From assembly GCA_020249775.1 (NCBI GenBank), contig JADCFA010000021.1, positions 124,001-188,000 of the forward strand: a stretch of DNA of 64,000 bases, written 5' to 3'. Positions 44,085 to 54,420 of this stretch are shown one piece after another (positions within the stretch are counted from its first letter, which is position 1; every line of letters begins with the position of its first letter). A program made the position numbers and the translations under genes. Source of the stretch: Roseomonas sp. Lineage in GTDB: Bacteria; Pseudomonadota; Alphaproteobacteria; Acetobacterales; Acetobacteraceae. The notes below the pieces were generated by a model. The model worked only from the letters and a program-made list of their open reading frames with translations, searched no databases and was not told the DNA's origin.

Positions 44085-45203
44085 TTAAGCGGTCAAGACT
44101 GGCGTTTGTAACCGATTTGCCGAAATCACTTCCGAGATTGGTGCAGAGCGTGAAACGAGCGCATCTGCGCCATTGGATGATTTGAAAATCAGTAGTTCCC
44201 GCATCACAGCATGGTGCGTATTCTTCATGGGAATAGCTTCCACATGGAAAGCATGCCGCGCGGCCATGGCCCTTACTTCTGGTGCGTCATCATAAGTCAA
44301 CATCACCGCGCCCTGTACGGATGCCAGAAGGCTGAAAAGCGCCTCATGATCCACATCATTGTGGCTGTAGAGCCGCGATCCTGCCCGCTTGCCACCGGCG
44401 GTATAGGGTGGGTCCACGAAAAACATCGCTGCGGGATTATCGGCGAATGTCTTGATCATCTCGAAAGCATCGAGTTGCAAGAAGGAGATTTTGCCACGCA
44501 GCAGGAATAGCGCTTCGATGCGTTTGGCCAATGTATCAGGATACCATCGGGACCGAAGCCCTTTCCCTGCCTCGCCCTCTTTTACTAATCCGGCACCGGG
44601 CGCCATGATACCGCCGCGTTGCATACGATTCTTGACGATGGTGCGAAAGGCGCGTGTTCGACGGGTTGACGCGGGCGAGTTCAGGACTTCCTTCACGTTA
44701 GTCAAATTGACATCGAAACTACGGATTTGGCGGCAAAGCCAATTCACCTCCGAACGCGGTGCATGAAAAATCGTCCGCCAAACAGCAGCGACATCATCGT
44801 CAATTTCGCCAAGCACCACTTTTTCGCAAAGACCCTCTGCCGCTGCGGTCAAGCCGGCCATGGCACCACCGGCAAAAGGCTCAACAAAAGTGGAGCCATC
44901 GCTGCCCGATGCCTTGAGCCATTGTCTAACTTCAGGAACCAGCCAAGTCTTCCCGCCCGGATAGCGGAAGGGGCTGAGTTGCCGAACCTGAGCGACATTC
45001 GTTGGTTTTGTTAACGAAACCACCGTCTCTGGTAATAGGCCGAAGGGGGCAGCGACCTCAGGATAGGCAAGAACCGGGGGATGCCTTGGCAAAGTGGATT
45101 GCTTGGCCGAGCTTGTGGGCGCACCCGACGGCGTGGCGCCTTCGTCCGGCAGCCTCGCCAGGTTCATTTCCTGACTTTTCAGAGCATTAACGTCGGCCTT
45201 CAT
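44085..45203 (-). CDS. DNA adenine methyltransferase, D12/Dam class
   Basis: The 372-residue enzyme (from ATG 45203) contains motif X RYPGGK (80–85), motif I PFAGGA (109–114) and motif IV DPPY (264–267). It matches the D12 (Dam-like, α-type) N6-adenine methylases. The first 70 residues are low in structure. The ATG at 45203 has GGAG 10 nt upstream and lies 24 nt downstream of a near-consensus promoter, so it is preferred to longer frames reaching 45287. It is partner to the NotI-like nuclease upstream. Confidence 0.88.
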   Translation of the reverse strand: MKADVNALKSQEMNLARLPDEGATPSGAPTSSAKQSTLPRHPPVLAYPEVAAPFGLLPETVVSLTKPTNVAQVRQLSPFRYPGGKTWLVPEVRQWLKASGSDGSTFVEPFAGGAMAGLTAAAEGLCEKVVLGEIDDDVAAVWRTIFHAPRSEVNWLCRQIRSFDVNLTNVKEVLNSPASTRRTRAFRTIVKNRMQRGGIMAPGAGLVKEGEAGKGLRSRWYPDTLAKRIEALFLLRGKISFLQLDAFEMIKTFADNPAAMFFVDPPYTAGGKRAGSRLYSHNDVDHEALFSLLASVQGAVMLTYDDAPEVRAMAARHAFHVEAIPMKNTHHAVMRELLIFKSSNGADALVSRSAPISEVISANRLQTPVLTA

Positions 45204-45231
45204 GGATTTCCGACTCCGCGAATGTTCACGT

Positions 45232-45260
45232 TTTATACCCATGATTTGAGAGGTAGTCAA
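45232..45260 (-). promoter_or_regulatory. Sigma-70 promoter of the DNA methyltransferase
   Basis: On the minus strand TTGACT (-35) and TATAAA (-10) are 17 nt apart. Transcription would begin a few bases before the GGAG box of the methyltransferase. It lies between the nuclease stop and the methylase start, so the methylase has its own supply. Confidence 0.65.
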
Positions 45261-45299
45261 CCGTAAAATCCATTTACTCGATTGCACTCTGGGGCAGTA

Positions 45300-46277
45300 T
45301 CACTTGGCAGCTCGCCTTGAGCGCTGATCGCTTGCCAGGAGCTTATTTTTGATACGGCTTTCAAAAACCGAAAGGGGAACTGGCTTGCCACCAGTTAGCC
45401 CTTCCACAGACCGCTCCAGAGTAGTGAAACGAACCTCATCGCGGATCAGGCGCTTGAGCCCGCCATGACCAGCATTCTCGAAACCCACGATGAACCAGGC
45501 GATATCCGCGTTGGAGATATCCGCGACCCGGTCCATTTCGCCGATTGAATCAAAAAAGGGCCTGTCAACAACAACCGCCATTTTCTTTCCCCAGCGCCGC
45601 AAAGTGGGAACCTTGATTTGAAGCTGCGGCATAAGGCGCTTAGGCCCGCTGCTGCGATAATCAGGCCGCCGGCGTCCCTTCGGAAACGGAAGCGATGGCA
45701 AGTGCGGATCGGTCAGTGATTCGAAATCGCCCCTCATGGCGTCGCCACTGAAATAAACTGCCTGAATTTCCAGGGCCGCCCATTGCAGCGCTTCGGAAGC
45801 GTCAGCACCGGATTTCACCAGTATCATGTCAAGCCGACCCACATCATCCCCTTCCTCGCCATTGAGTAGCGAGCCGCCCTCCAGGAACCCAACTTCCGCC
45901 GCGATGAGGGGATTGGCATCGTCGAGAATGGTCTCGCCAACCCAACGCAAGATTTCCAGATCATGATGAAAGCGGTAGGGGCAGGTGACGCGCAATGCTC
46001 CTGCCGGCGCTTCAACGGGTCTGGCCATCACGGCCTCGGTTCGGGCGCTTGGGTCGGGCGCATAAAGGCGAAGAGAACATACCCCGCCTTCCTTGGAGCA
46101 TTTGGCGCCTTGTTTGCGGGCCTGAAAAGGACAGGGGCGCTCCGATCTTTCCCTTTTGGGTCGCAGCAAATCCAAGGCTATGTCGCGCCGTTCCCTGGGG
46201 GTGAGATCAAGAATATCGCGCCCGAACCATTCGGCGATGCCGAAGCGTGGGGATGGTTGTCGTGTTTGCTTCGGCAT
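45300..46277 (-). CDS. NotI-family type II restriction endonuclease
   Basis: The 325-residue protein matches the NotI family, which combines a Cys4 iron site with a PD-(D/E)XK nuclease core. Cysteines 49, 60, 67 and 99 (CPF, KCSK, GVCS, VTCPYRF) fit the metal site. D150 (RLDMILV) and E170-x-Q172 (ALEIQAVYFSG) fit the nuclease centre. It starts IAEWFGR near residue 15, as in NotI. The recognition sequence is not readable, but an adenine methylase next to it implies an A in the site. Lower GC than neighbours suggests acquisition. Confidence 0.8.
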   Translation of the reverse strand: MPKQTRQPSPRFGIAEWFGRDILDLTPRERRDIALDLLRPKRERSERPCPFQARKQGAKCSKEGGVCSLRLYAPDPSARTEAVMARPVEAPAGALRVTCPYRFHHDLEILRWVGETILDDANPLIAAEVGFLEGGSLLNGEEGDDVGRLDMILVKSGADASEALQWAALEIQAVYFSGDAMRGDFESLTDPHLPSLPFPKGRRRPDYRSSGPKRLMPQLQIKVPTLRRWGKKMAVVVDRPFFDSIGEMDRVADISNADIAWFIVGFENAGHGGLKRLIRDEVRFTTLERSVEGLTGGKPVPLSVFESRIKNKLLASDQRSRRAAK

Positions 46278-46395
46278 AAGACCCTGCGCTACGATTCGAT
46301 TGCACTCATTAAACAGTAGCGTGAACGAATTTGCATGCTTTTGGCGCGGGCAGCTTTCGCGCCGGGCTCCACCCTACTTCCGGGAGTTTCGCGCC

Positions 46396-46791
46396 ATGCC
46401 CCGCCAACCCCCACCCCCCCATCGCCTGCTCCGTGGCCAGCGCGCTTATGCCGCCGGTCAGGATGCCGAAGCCCTCGCCGCCGCCGCGCTGACCGCCGAG
46501 GGCTGGCAAATCCTTGCCCAAAGATGCCGCACCGAAGCCGGCGAAATTGACCTGGTCGCCGAACGCGAAGGCCTGCTTGCCTTCATTGAAGTCAAGGCCC
46601 GGCCATCGCTCACTGAGGCCGCCTTTGCGCTCGGCCCGCGCCAACGCGCCCGGCTGGTCGCGGCGGCTGAGGCTTGGCTTGCCGCCAACCCCGGCCATGG
46701 CGCGGCGGGGATGCGCTTTGATGTCATGCTGGTCGCGGCGGATGGCACCATCCGCCGCATCGCCGATGCCTTCCGGGCAGACGAAGCCTAA
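46396..46791 (+). CDS. yraN: YraN/UPF0102 family protein
   Basis: The 131-residue protein belongs to the UPF0102 family, a predicted PD-(D/E)XK fold of unknown substrate. It has GQDAEALAAAAL early, RCRTEAGEIDLVAE and FIEVKARP, with the E-x-K pair typical of the fold. The ATG at 46396 follows GGGAG. It lies next to the restriction-modification pair, divergent from it, and its end overlaps ubiG (convergent, 4 nt). Confidence 0.9.
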   Translation: MPRQPPPPHRLLRGQRAYAAGQDAEALAAAALTAEGWQILAQRCRTEAGEIDLVAEREGLLAFIEVKARPSLTEAAFALGPRQRARLVAAAEAWLAANPGHGAAGMRFDVMLVAADGTIRRIADAFRADEA

Positions 46792-47522
46792 GCAGGCTTT
46801 TCCGCCATCATCAGATAATTCACGCCAGTATCGCGGGTAATGCGCCAAGCGCCCGAAAGCCCCATTTCCATCCCGGCCAGATCGGCAACGCGTAACCCCG
46901 CCCCGCGCAGCCCCGCGCCAAGCTCGGCCGGTGTTACGAACATGCGCCAATCATGCGTGCCCACCGGCAGCAGCCGCAGCAGGTATTCGGCCCCGAGTTT
47001 CGCCATCAGGAAGGATCGCGGCGTGCGGTTCAGCGTGGAAAGAAATACCAGCCCCCCAGGCCGGGCGGCGCGGGCCAAGGCGGCCAGAAAGGCCGCGCGT
47101 TCGGTCACATGTTCAATCACTTCCAGGCTGACCACGGCATCAAACCCGCCGGCTTCATCGGCCAAATCCTCCGGCCCGCCCTGACGGTAAGCAATGGCAA
47201 GCCCGCCGGCTTCGGCATGGGCGCGGGCCGCCGCCAAAGCCTCCGGCGCCGCATCCATCCCCGTGACCTCGGCGCCAAGCCGGGCGAGTGCTTCAGAAGC
47301 CAGACCCGCCCCGCAGCCCACATCCAGCACCTTGAGCCCCGCAAGCGGCGCCGCCCCGCCGGGTTTGCGGCCATGGGCGCGGGCCAGCCTTTCGGCGATC
47401 CAGCCAATCCGCACAGGATTCATCCGATGCAGCGGCTTCATCGGCCCATTCGGGTCCCACCAGCGCGCCGCCAGCGCGTCGAATTTGGCGATTTCCGCCT
47501 CAAGCGCCGTTGCTTCCGCCAA
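46788..47522 (-). CDS. ubiG: Ubiquinone biosynthesis O-methyltransferase
   Basis: The 244-residue SAM-dependent methyltransferase has the UbiG pattern: AARWWDPNGPMKPLHRMNP before motif I and LDVGCGAGLASEALARLGA. It methylates both hydroxyl groups in the ubiquinone ring during synthesis. The start is a TTG at 47522; no better start is seen. It is convergent with yraN and divergent from lysC. Confidence 0.92.
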   Translation of the reverse strand: MAEATALEAEIAKFDALAARWWDPNGPMKPLHRMNPVRIGWIAERLARAHGRKPGGAAPLAGLKVLDVGCGAGLASEALARLGAEVTGMDAAPEALAAARAHAEAGGLAIAYRQGGPEDLADEAGGFDAVVSLEVIEHVTERAAFLAALARAARPGGLVFLSTLNRTPRSFLMAKLGAEYLLRLLPVGTHDWRMFVTPAELGAGLRGAGLRVADLAGMEMGLSGAWRITRDTGVNYLMMAEKPA

Positions 47523-47657
47523 GATGCTGCCCTTTCTTACGCTGAACCTTCGGGGTGGGTTGCGCGTCCCCCGCCCCCCCGGTATCTGTCCCGCCCCGCG
47601 CGCCGGTGCAACCGCCGGCCATTCCTTTTCCGCCCCGCCCAGGGAAAATAGCCTTCT

Positions 47658-48881
47658 ATGGCCCGTATCGTCATGAAATTCGGCGGCACCTCAGTCGCTG
47701 ATCTGGATCGTATCCGCAATGTCGCCGCCCGCGTGAAGCGAGAGGTGGATGCCGGCAACCAAGTGGCTGTCGTGGTTTCCGCCATGTCGGGTGTCACCAA
47801 TCAGCTGGTGAAATGGTGCCAGGACCTCTCGCCGCTGCATGATGCGCGCGAATATGACACGGTGGTCGCGACCGGTGAGCAAGTCACCACGGGCCTGACC
47901 GCCATTGCCCTGCAGGCGATTGGCGTTGATGCGCGGTCCTGGCAGGGCTGGCAGGTGCCAATCATCACCGACCAGGCGCATGGCAAGGCGCGGGTTGAAT
48001 CCATTGATGGCGCCGCGCTGATTGAACGCATGCAGCAAGGCCAGGTACCGGTGGTGGCGGGCTTCCAGGGCATTGACCCGAAACGCAACCGCATCACCAC
48101 GCTTGGCCGTGGCGGGTCCGATCTTTCGGCTGTGGCCATTGCCGCCGCCGTCAAGGCAGATCGCTGCGATATCTATACTGATGTGGATGGCATCTATACG
48201 ACCGACCCGCGCATTGTGCCGCGCGCACGCAAGCTTGAGCGCATTTCCTATGAGGAAATGCTGGAACTCGCTTCCGTTGGCGCCAAGGTCTTGCAGACGC
48301 GCTCGGTCGAACTTGCGATGAAGCAGCGTGTGCGCGTGCAGGTACTCTCCAGCTTTGAAGACAAGCCAGGCTCGCTCGTGGTTGATGAGGATGAAATCGT
48401 GGAACAGCCCGTCGTTTCCGGCATCGCCTATTCGCGCGATGACGCCAAGATAACGCTTCGCCGTGTGCCGGATAGGCCCGGTGTGGCCGCCGCCGTGTTC
48501 GGTGCGCTCGCGAAGGCCAATGTGAATGTGGACATGATTGTCCAGAATATCGGCGCCGATGGCAGCACGGATATGACATTTACCATCGGCAAGGTTGATC
48601 TGGCGCGTGCACAGGATGTGCTGGACAAGGCACGCGGAGAGCTTGGCTATGAAGCGCTGCTCGCTGACCCGGATGTGACCAAGATCAGCGTGGTGGGCAT
48701 TGGGATGCGTAGCCACGCCGGGGTCGCCACCACCATGTTCAAGGCACTGTCCGAAAAGGGCATCAATATCCAGGTGATCTCCACCAGCGAAATCAAGGTG
48801 AGCGTGCTGGTTGGCGCGGAATACACGGAACTTGCGGTGCGCGCCCTGCACACCGCCTATGGGCTGGATGCGCCGGCATGA
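47658..48881 (+). CDS. lysC: Aspartate kinase
   Basis: The 407-residue enzyme starts [20 protein letters not shown], with the catalytic Lys, has the kinase core ([13 protein letters not shown]) and two C-terminal ACT domains for allosteric control. It phosphorylates aspartate at the start of the lysine, threonine and methionine pathway. It is followed by the nitronate monooxygenase gene with a 4-nt overlap, which is common in this group. Confidence 0.95.
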   Translation: MARIVMKFGGTSVADLDRIRNVAARVKREVDAGNQVAVVVSAMSGVTNQLVKWCQDLSPLHDAREYDTVVATGEQVTTGLTAIALQAIGVDARSWQGWQVPIITDQAHGKARVESIDGAALIERMQQGQVPVVAGFQGIDPKRNRITTLGRGGSDLSAVAIAAAVKADRCDIYTDVDGIYTTDPRIVPRARKLERISYEEMLELASVGAKVLQTRSVELAMKQRVRVQVLSSFEDKPGSLVVDEDEIVEQPVVSGIAYSRDDAKITLRRVPDRPGVAAAVFGALAKANVNVDMIVQNIGADGSTDMTFTIGKVDLARAQDVLDKARGELGYEALLADPDVTKISVVGIGMRSHAGVATTMFKALSEKGINIQVISTSEIKVSVLVGAEYTELAVRALHTAYGLDAPA

Positions 48882-49918
48882 GTCACGACATGACCAAGGC
48901 CTTGGCGCAGCTTGATCGGCTGATGGCGCGCAGCGCGGCGTTTCTGGGCGCGCGCTATGCCATTATGGGTGGCGCCATGTCCTGGGTCAGCGAAAGGCAT
49001 TTGGTCTCGGCCCTTTCCAATGCGGGCGCCTTCGGCGTGATTGCCTGCGGGGCGATGGAACCGCCGCGGCTCGCGGAAGAAATCGCGGGCACGCAGGCAC
49101 TGACCACCAGGCCCTTCGGCGTCAATCTGATCACCATGCACCCAAGGCTGGATCAGTTGGTGGATACCTGCCTGGCGGCGCGCGTTTCGCACATTGTTTT
49201 CGCCGGCGGCATCCCGCCCGGCACTGCAATCAAGAAGGCCAAGGATGGCGGGGCGAAGGTGGTGTGCTTCGCACCCGCACTTGCGCTGGCCAAGCGCCTG
49301 ATCCGCGCCGGGGCGGATGCGCTGGTGATTGAAGGCAGTGAAGCGGGTGGGCATATCGGGCCCGTGTCGCTGACCGTGCTCGCGCAGGAAATCCTGCCCC
49401 ATATCCGTGATGTGCCGGTATTTGTCGCCGGCGGCATCGGGCGGGGTGAGGCGATCCTGTCCTATCTCGAAATGGGTGCGGCTGGTGTGCAGCTCGGCAC
49501 GCGCTTTGTGTGCGCGCGGGAATCCATCGCGCATGCCAATTTCAAGCAGGCTTTCATTCGCGGCAATGCGCGTGATGCCATGCCGACCATCCAATTGGAT
49601 GAAAACTTCCCCGTCATCCCTGTGCGCGCTTTGCAGAATGAAGGCACCAAGCGCTTCCTGGAACATCAGGCAGAGACCATCCGCCGCTTCCAATCCGGTG
49701 AACTGACGAAGGAAGCCGCGCAGCTTGATATCGAGCATTTCTGGGCCGGGGCGCTGCGCCGCGCCGTGATTGATGGCGATGTGGAAAGCGGCTCACTCAT
49801 GGCCGGGCAATCGGTCGGCATGGTGACGCAGGAACAGACTGCCGCTGAAATCATCGCCGAATTGCGCGATCAGGCCGCACAGGCGATTATGGCGCGCTCC
49901 GCTGCCGCTGCTGCCTGA
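48878..49918 (+). CDS. Nitronate monooxygenase-family flavoprotein
   Basis: The 346-residue TIM-barrel FMN protein has YAIMGGAMSWVSERHLVSALSN early, FAGGIPPG, EGSEAGGHIG (with the active-site His) and FVAGGIGRG. This set matches NMO/2-nitropropane dioxygenase proteins. It overlaps lysC by 4 nt and precedes the RodZ-like gene. Its natural substrate in this operon is unknown, and a housekeeping detoxification role is likely. Confidence 0.88.
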   Translation: MSHDMTKALAQLDRLMARSAAFLGARYAIMGGAMSWVSERHLVSALSNAGAFGVIACGAMEPPRLAEEIAGTQALTTRPFGVNLITMHPRLDQLVDTCLAARVSHIVFAGGIPPGTAIKKAKDGGAKVVCFAPALALAKRLIRAGADALVIEGSEAGGHIGPVSLTVLAQEILPHIRDVPVFVAGGIGRGEAILSYLEMGAAGVQLGTRFVCARESIAHANFKQAFIRGNARDAMPTIQLDENFPVIPVRALQNEGTKRFLEHQAETIRRFQSGELTKEAAQLDIEHFWAGALRRAVIDGDVESGSLMAGQSVGMVTQEQTAAEIIAELRDQAAQAIMARSAAAAA

Positions 49919-49933
49919 CCCGCTGGAACCCCC

Positions 49934-50869
49934 ATGAAGCGCTCTGCCCGCACCGAAAACACCGTCCAGGAAGCCGCCCGCGTTGGTGAGGAACTGCGCG
50001 AGGCGCGGATTGCCCTTGGCGTGAGCGTTGAGGATGCGGCGACGCAGCTTCGCATCAATAAGCGCTATCTGCTGGCGCTGGAGGAAGGGCGGGTGAAGGA
50101 TCTGCCCGGCGCTGCCTATGCCGTTGGTTTCGTGCGATCTTATGCAACAGCGCTTGGACTTGACGCGGATGATGCGGTGCGGCGCTTTCGCGATGTTTCC
50201 GGTTCGGCGGTAACAAAGCAGGGTGATCTGGTCTTCCCCGAACCCGTCCCCCGGCGCGGCATCCCGACCGGGGTGCTGGCGGCGCTTGGCCTGGCGCTCG
50301 CCATGGGTGGCTATGTCGCCTGGTATCAATGGAGCGGGCGGGGAGAGCGGGTGGTAGATACCGTCCCCCCCCTGCCACCCCGCTTGGAACGCGCCGCCGA
50401 GGCGACAGCCCCCAGGGAAACGCCGGCCACCCCCGCCGTTGAGCCGCCCGCGCCGGCCCCGGCACCTGCCGCCGCCCCGCCAGCCCCGCCCCAGCGGATA
50501 GACCCGGACAAGCCCCGCATCGTGATCCGTGCCAAGGGCGAAAGCTGGGTGCAGATTCGTGACAATCCGGGCAATCGGGTACTGGCGGATCGCGTGCTGC
50601 GTGCTGGTGAGACCGTCGAAATTCCCAATCGCCCAGGGATTGTGCTGACCACCGGCAAGGCCGAAAACCTGGATATCCTGCTGGATGGGCAGGATGTGGA
50701 CCCCTTTGGCGGACCTGGCGTGCGGCGCAATATCGCGCTGGAACCCGAGCGGCTGCGCACACCACCCACCCCGCCAAGCCCCCCTGCCCCCGCTACGGCA
50801 CCGGCGCCGCCGCCTCGTCCGCCGGCGGCAACCACCCCACCTACGCCACCAACCCCGCCGCGGCCCTGA
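49934..50869 (+). CDS. RodZ-like helix-turn-helix membrane protein (DUF4115)
   Basis: The 311-residue protein has a cytoplasmic HTH domain (residues 15–80, LREARIALGVSVEDAATQL), a single membrane helix at about 112–130 and a periplasmic DUF4115 domain. Pro-rich segments (PAPAPAAAPPAPP and PPTPPSPPAPA) lie on both sides of the domain. This is the RodZ layout, which links MreB to the wall machinery. Its place between the nitronate monooxygenase and ispG genes is conserved in alphaproteobacteria. Confidence 0.82.
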   Translation: MKRSARTENTVQEAARVGEELREARIALGVSVEDAATQLRINKRYLLALEEGRVKDLPGAAYAVGFVRSYATALGLDADDAVRRFRDVSGSAVTKQGDLVFPEPVPRRGIPTGVLAALGLALAMGGYVAWYQWSGRGERVVDTVPPLPPRLERAAEATAPRETPATPAVEPPAPAPAPAAAPPAPPQRIDPDKPRIVIRAKGESWVQIRDNPGNRVLADRVLRAGETVEIPNRPGIVLTTGKAENLDILLDGQDVDPFGGPGVRRNIALEPERLRTPPTPPSPPAPATAPAPPPRPPAATTPPTPPTPPRP

Positions 50870-50944
50870 CGCGTTTCAAGTCTTTCGGCGCGGCGAAAGC
50901 CTCGGCATAATCGGCGGCGAAAACCAGCCTTTGGGGTCCGCCTG

Positions 50945-52075
50945 ATGTCCTATCGTCCCTATCAGAAGATCGAGCGCCGCAAATCCCGCCTGATCCATGT
51001 CGGGCGCGTGCCGGTGGGGGGCGATTCGCCGATCTCCGTCCAGACCATGACCAATACGCCGACCGAAGACGCGGCAGCGACGATTGCACAAATCCGCCGC
51101 GCTGAATTGGCCGGGGTTGATATCGTGCGCGTGTCCTGCCCGACCGAGGAAGCGACGGCCGCCTTGGCCGAGATTGTGCGCGAAGTGAATGTGCCGATTG
51201 TGGCCGATATTCATTTTCATTACCGCCGCGCCATTGAAGCGGCGGAAGCGGGCGCGGCGTGCCTGCGGATCAATCCCGGCAATATCGGGTCCAAGGAACG
51301 CGTGAAGGAAGTGATCAAGGCCGCGCGGGATCATGGCTGTTCCATCCGCATCGGCGTCAATGCCGGCAGCCTTGAAAAGCACTTGCTGGAAAAATACGGC
51401 GAACCCAACCCGGAAGCGCTGGTGGAAAGCGCGCTATGGCATGCGGACCATCTGCTGCAAGAAGATTTTCACGAATTCAAGATCAGTGTGAAGGCATCGG
51501 ATGTGTTCCTGGCGGTTGCTGCCTATCAGCAATTGGCGGAAGCCTGTGATCACCCCTTGCATATCGGCATCACGGAAGCGGGCGGCAAACGCACCGGCAC
51601 GGTGAAATCCGCGATCGGCCTTGGGTCGCTGCTTTGGGCCGGCATAGGCGATACCTTGCGCGTTTCCTTGTCCGCCGAGCCGGAGGAAGAGGTTTCGGTC
51701 GGTTGGGAATTGCTGAAATCGCTGCATCTCCGCCATCGCGGGGTGAAGGTGATTTCCTGCCCAAGCTGCGCGCGCCAGGGTTTTGATGTGATCCGCACGG
51801 TGGAGAAATTGGAAGAACGTCTGGCGCATATTGCCGAGCCCATCAGCCTTTCCATCATCGGCTGCGTGGTGAATGGCCCCGGTGAGGCGCTGATGACCGA
51901 TATCGGCCTGACCGGCGGCGGCGCTGGCACACATATGGTCTACAGCGCCGGCAAGACTGACCACACGATCCGGACCGAGGAAATGGTGGATCATATTGTG
52001 GGCTTGGTGGAGGCGCGCGCCGCGGCGCTGCAGACCGCGAAGGCAGCGGAAGACGCAGCACGCGCGGCGGAATAA
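50945..52075 (+). CDS. ispG: 4-hydroxy-3-methylbut-2-enyl-diphosphate synthase
   Basis: The 376-residue enzyme of the non-mevalonate pathway makes HMBPP from MEcPP with a 4Fe-4S cluster. The N-terminal TIM barrel shows [13 protein letters not shown]. The C-terminal cluster part has CPSCARQG and [10 protein letters not shown], with three conserved Cys. The start at 50945 is standard. The gene is in the usual position before hisS. Confidence 0.95.
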   Translation: MSYRPYQKIERRKSRLIHVGRVPVGGDSPISVQTMTNTPTEDAAATIAQIRRAELAGVDIVRVSCPTEEATAALAEIVREVNVPIVADIHFHYRRAIEAAEAGAACLRINPGNIGSKERVKEVIKAARDHGCSIRIGVNAGSLEKHLLEKYGEPNPEALVESALWHADHLLQEDFHEFKISVKASDVFLAVAAYQQLAEACDHPLHIGITEAGGKRTGTVKSAIGLGSLLWAGIGDTLRVSLSAEPEEEVSVGWELLKSLHLRHRGVKVISCPSCARQGFDVIRTVEKLEERLAHIAEPISLSIIGCVVNGPGEALMTDIGLTGGGAGTHMVYSAGKTDHTIRTEEMVDHIVGLVEARAAALQTAKAAEDAARAAE

Positions 52076-52126
52076 GCCGCGCTTCACCCCTTGCCCCGGG
52101 CGCCCGCCCGGCGATACAGGCTTTTC

Positions 52127-53368
52127 ATGTCCAGCCAATTGCAGCCCGCCCGTGGCACCCGTGACCTGATCGGTGAGGAATTTCGCCGCCACCATGCGGT
52201 GGCCGAAGCCGCGCGGCGCATTTCCGCGCTTTACGGCTTTGAAGAATGGGCGACGCCCATCTTTGAAGATACGCGCGTTTTCGCCCGGGGCCTTGGTGAC
52301 ACTTCCGACGTTGTCTCCAAGGAAATGTACAGCTTCACCGATCGCGGTGGGGAAAGCCTGACGCTGCGCCCGGAAATGACTGCGGGGGTGTGCCGTGCGC
52401 TGGTTTCCAACGGCCTCACGCAATCCAATTTGCCGCGCAAGGTTTTCTATGCCGGGCCGATGTTTCGCTATGAACGCCCGCAAAAGGGGCGCTATCGGCA
52501 ATTCCACCAGATCGGCATTGAAATCCTGGGCGCGGCGGAACCGCTGGCGGATGCGGAAGTCATTGCCTGCGGCTGGCATATCCAACAGGAACTGGGCATC
52601 GCCGAAGGCTCGGTGCTGGAAATCAACACCCTTGGCGATGCGCCATCGCGTGATGCCTATCGTGCGGCCCTTATTGCCTATTTCAGCGCCCATCGTGATG
52701 CGCTCAGCCATGATAGCCGCGTGCGGCTTGAAAAAAACCCTTTGCGCATCCTGGATTCCAAGGATGAGACGGACCGCGCCATTGTCGCCGGCGCGCCGGT
52801 GATTGGCGATCACCTCACCGCCGAAGCCGCAGCGTTTTACGCCACGGTCAAGAAGCACCTCACGCGCTTTGGCGTGCCCTTCCGCGAAAACCCGCGCATC
52901 GTCCGGGGACTTGATTATTACAGCCACACCGCCTTTGAATTCGTGACCGAAAGGCTCGGCGCACAAGGCACGGTGATGGCGGGCGGGCGCTACAACGGGC
53001 TCGTCGAGGAAATGGGCGGGCCGCCGACCCCTTCCGTTGGCTGGGCCGCCGGCATTGAACGCCTCGCGATGCTGCTGCCGCAAAGCCCCGCCGCGCCGCG
53101 CCCCGTGGCCGTGATCCCGGTTGGCGATGACGCGGAAGGACCCGCACTTGATATGCTGGGCGCTTTGCACCGCGCTGGCATCGCCGCCGAGATCGCCTAT
53201 CGCGGCAATCTCAAGCGCCGGATGGAACGCGCCAATCGTATCAATGCCCGCGCCGCCGTTATCCTGGGCGAAGCGGAAATCGCCGCCGGTGTCGCGCAAT
53301 TGCGTGATCTGGATGCCGGTACGCAGGAAAGCGTGGCACTCGCGGATATCCCCGCCCGCCTGAAATGA
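52127..53368 (+). CDS. hisS: Histidyl-tRNA synthetase
   Basis: The 413-residue class II synthetase has motif 2 region [15 protein letters not shown], HisA-type [12 protein letters not shown] and a C-terminal anticodon-binding domain. The ATG at 52127 starts [14 protein letters not shown], the usual beginning. It charges tRNA-His. It overlaps prfA by 4 nt. Confidence 0.95.
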   Translation: MSSQLQPARGTRDLIGEEFRRHHAVAEAARRISALYGFEEWATPIFEDTRVFARGLGDTSDVVSKEMYSFTDRGGESLTLRPEMTAGVCRALVSNGLTQSNLPRKVFYAGPMFRYERPQKGRYRQFHQIGIEILGAAEPLADAEVIACGWHIQQELGIAEGSVLEINTLGDAPSRDAYRAALIAYFSAHRDALSHDSRVRLEKNPLRILDSKDETDRAIVAGAPVIGDHLTAEAAAFYATVKKHLTRFGVPFRENPRIVRGLDYYSHTAFEFVTERLGAQGTVMAGGRYNGLVEEMGGPPTPSVGWAAGIERLAMLLPQSPAAPRPVAVIPVGDDAEGPALDMLGALHRAGIAAEIAYRGNLKRRMERANRINARAAVILGEAEIAAGVAQLRDLDAGTQESVALADIPARLK

Positions 53369-54420
53369 GCCTGCCGTCTCGCCTTGATCGCCTGCTGTCC
53401 CGTGCGGAGGAGCTGCGCCATATGCTCTCCACCGCGCCGGGGGCAGATATTGGCGCGCTCTCCAAGGAATTGGCGGAGCTTGAGCCGCTCGTTGAGAAAG
53501 TCGCCGAATATCGCGCGGCAGAACGCGCCCGCGATGAAGCCCAGGCCATGCTGGCAGACCCCGAAATGCGCGAATTGGCCGAAGCCGAATGGCTCACGCA
53601 AAAGGAACGCGTGCCTGCGCTGGAACATGAAATCCGCATCATGCTGCTGCCCCGCGATGCGGCGGATGAACGGAGCGCCATTCTGGAAATCCGCCCGGCC
53701 GCCGGCGGTGATGAGGCCGGGCTTTTCGCCGCTGAATTGTTCCGCGCCTATCAGCGCTATGCGGAAGGGTGCGGCTGGCGTTTTGAAGTGCTGGATTACG
53801 ACGAAAACGAATTAGGCGGCATCAAGGGTGCCACCGCCGAAATTGCCGGGCGCGGGGTTTTCGCGCGGCTTAAATACGAAAGCGGCGTGCATCGCGTCCA
53901 GCGCGTGCCAACCACCGAAACCCAGGGGCGCATCCATACCTCCACCGTGACGGTCGCCGTGCTGCCGGAAGCCGAGGAAGTGGATGTGCAGATCGAAGAC
54001 AAGGATTTGCGGATTGATACCTATCGCGCTTCCGGCGCCGGTGGGCAGCATGTGAACAAGACGGATAGCGCGGTGCGCATCACCCATATGCCAAGCGGCA
54101 TTGTGGTCGCGATGCAGGAAGAAAAGAGCCAGCACAAGAACCGCGCCAAGGCGATGAAAGTGCTGCGCGCCAGGCTTTATGAACAGCAGCGCAATGCCGC
54201 CGATCAGGCGCGCGCTGCGGATCGGCGCAGCCAGGTTGGCACCGGTGATCGGTCTGAACGCATCCGCACCTACAACTTCCCGCAAGGCCGCGTGACGGAT
54301 CACCGCATCGGCCTCACGCTGCATAAGATTGACCGCGTGATGCTGGGCGAATTCGATGATGTGTTTGATGCGCTGATCGCCGAAGACCAGGCGGCGCGGC
54401 TGGCGGCAGAAGCGGCGTGA
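53365..54420 (+). CDS. prfA: Peptide chain release factor 1
   Basis: The 351-residue factor has the conserved GGQ loop ([15 protein letters not shown]) that triggers peptide release. The domain order (α-helical PCRF first, then the codon-recognition domain) is standard. It terminates at UAA and UAG. It overlaps prmC by 4 nt, the usual arrangement. Confidence 0.95.
   Translation: MSLPSRLDRLLSRAEELRHMLSTAPGADIGALSKELAELEPLVEKVAEYRAAERARDEAQAMLADPEMRELAEAEWLTQKERVPALEHEIRIMLLPRDAADERSAILEIRPAAGGDEAGLFAAELFRAYQRYAEGCGWRFEVLDYDENELGGIKGATAEIAGRGVFARLKYESGVHRVQRVPTTETQGRIHTSTVTVAVLPEAEEVDVQIEDKDLRIDTYRASGAGGQHVNKTDSAVRITHMPSGIVVAMQEEKSQHKNRAKAMKVLRARLYEQQRNAADQARAADRRSQVGTGDRSERIRTYNFPQGRVTDHRIGLTLHKIDRVMLGEFDDVFDALIAEDQAARLAAEAA

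Noticed and set aside
52096-52111. GC-rich hairpin between ispG and hisS
   Set aside because: The 7-bp stem with a 2-nt loop has no T run and lies close to the hisS start; not enough to call a terminator.
51434-53299. 621-codon minus-strand open frame antisense to ispG and hisS
   Set aside because: It lies opposite two certain housekeeping genes and its translation has no domain. GC-rich codon bias opens the antisense frame.
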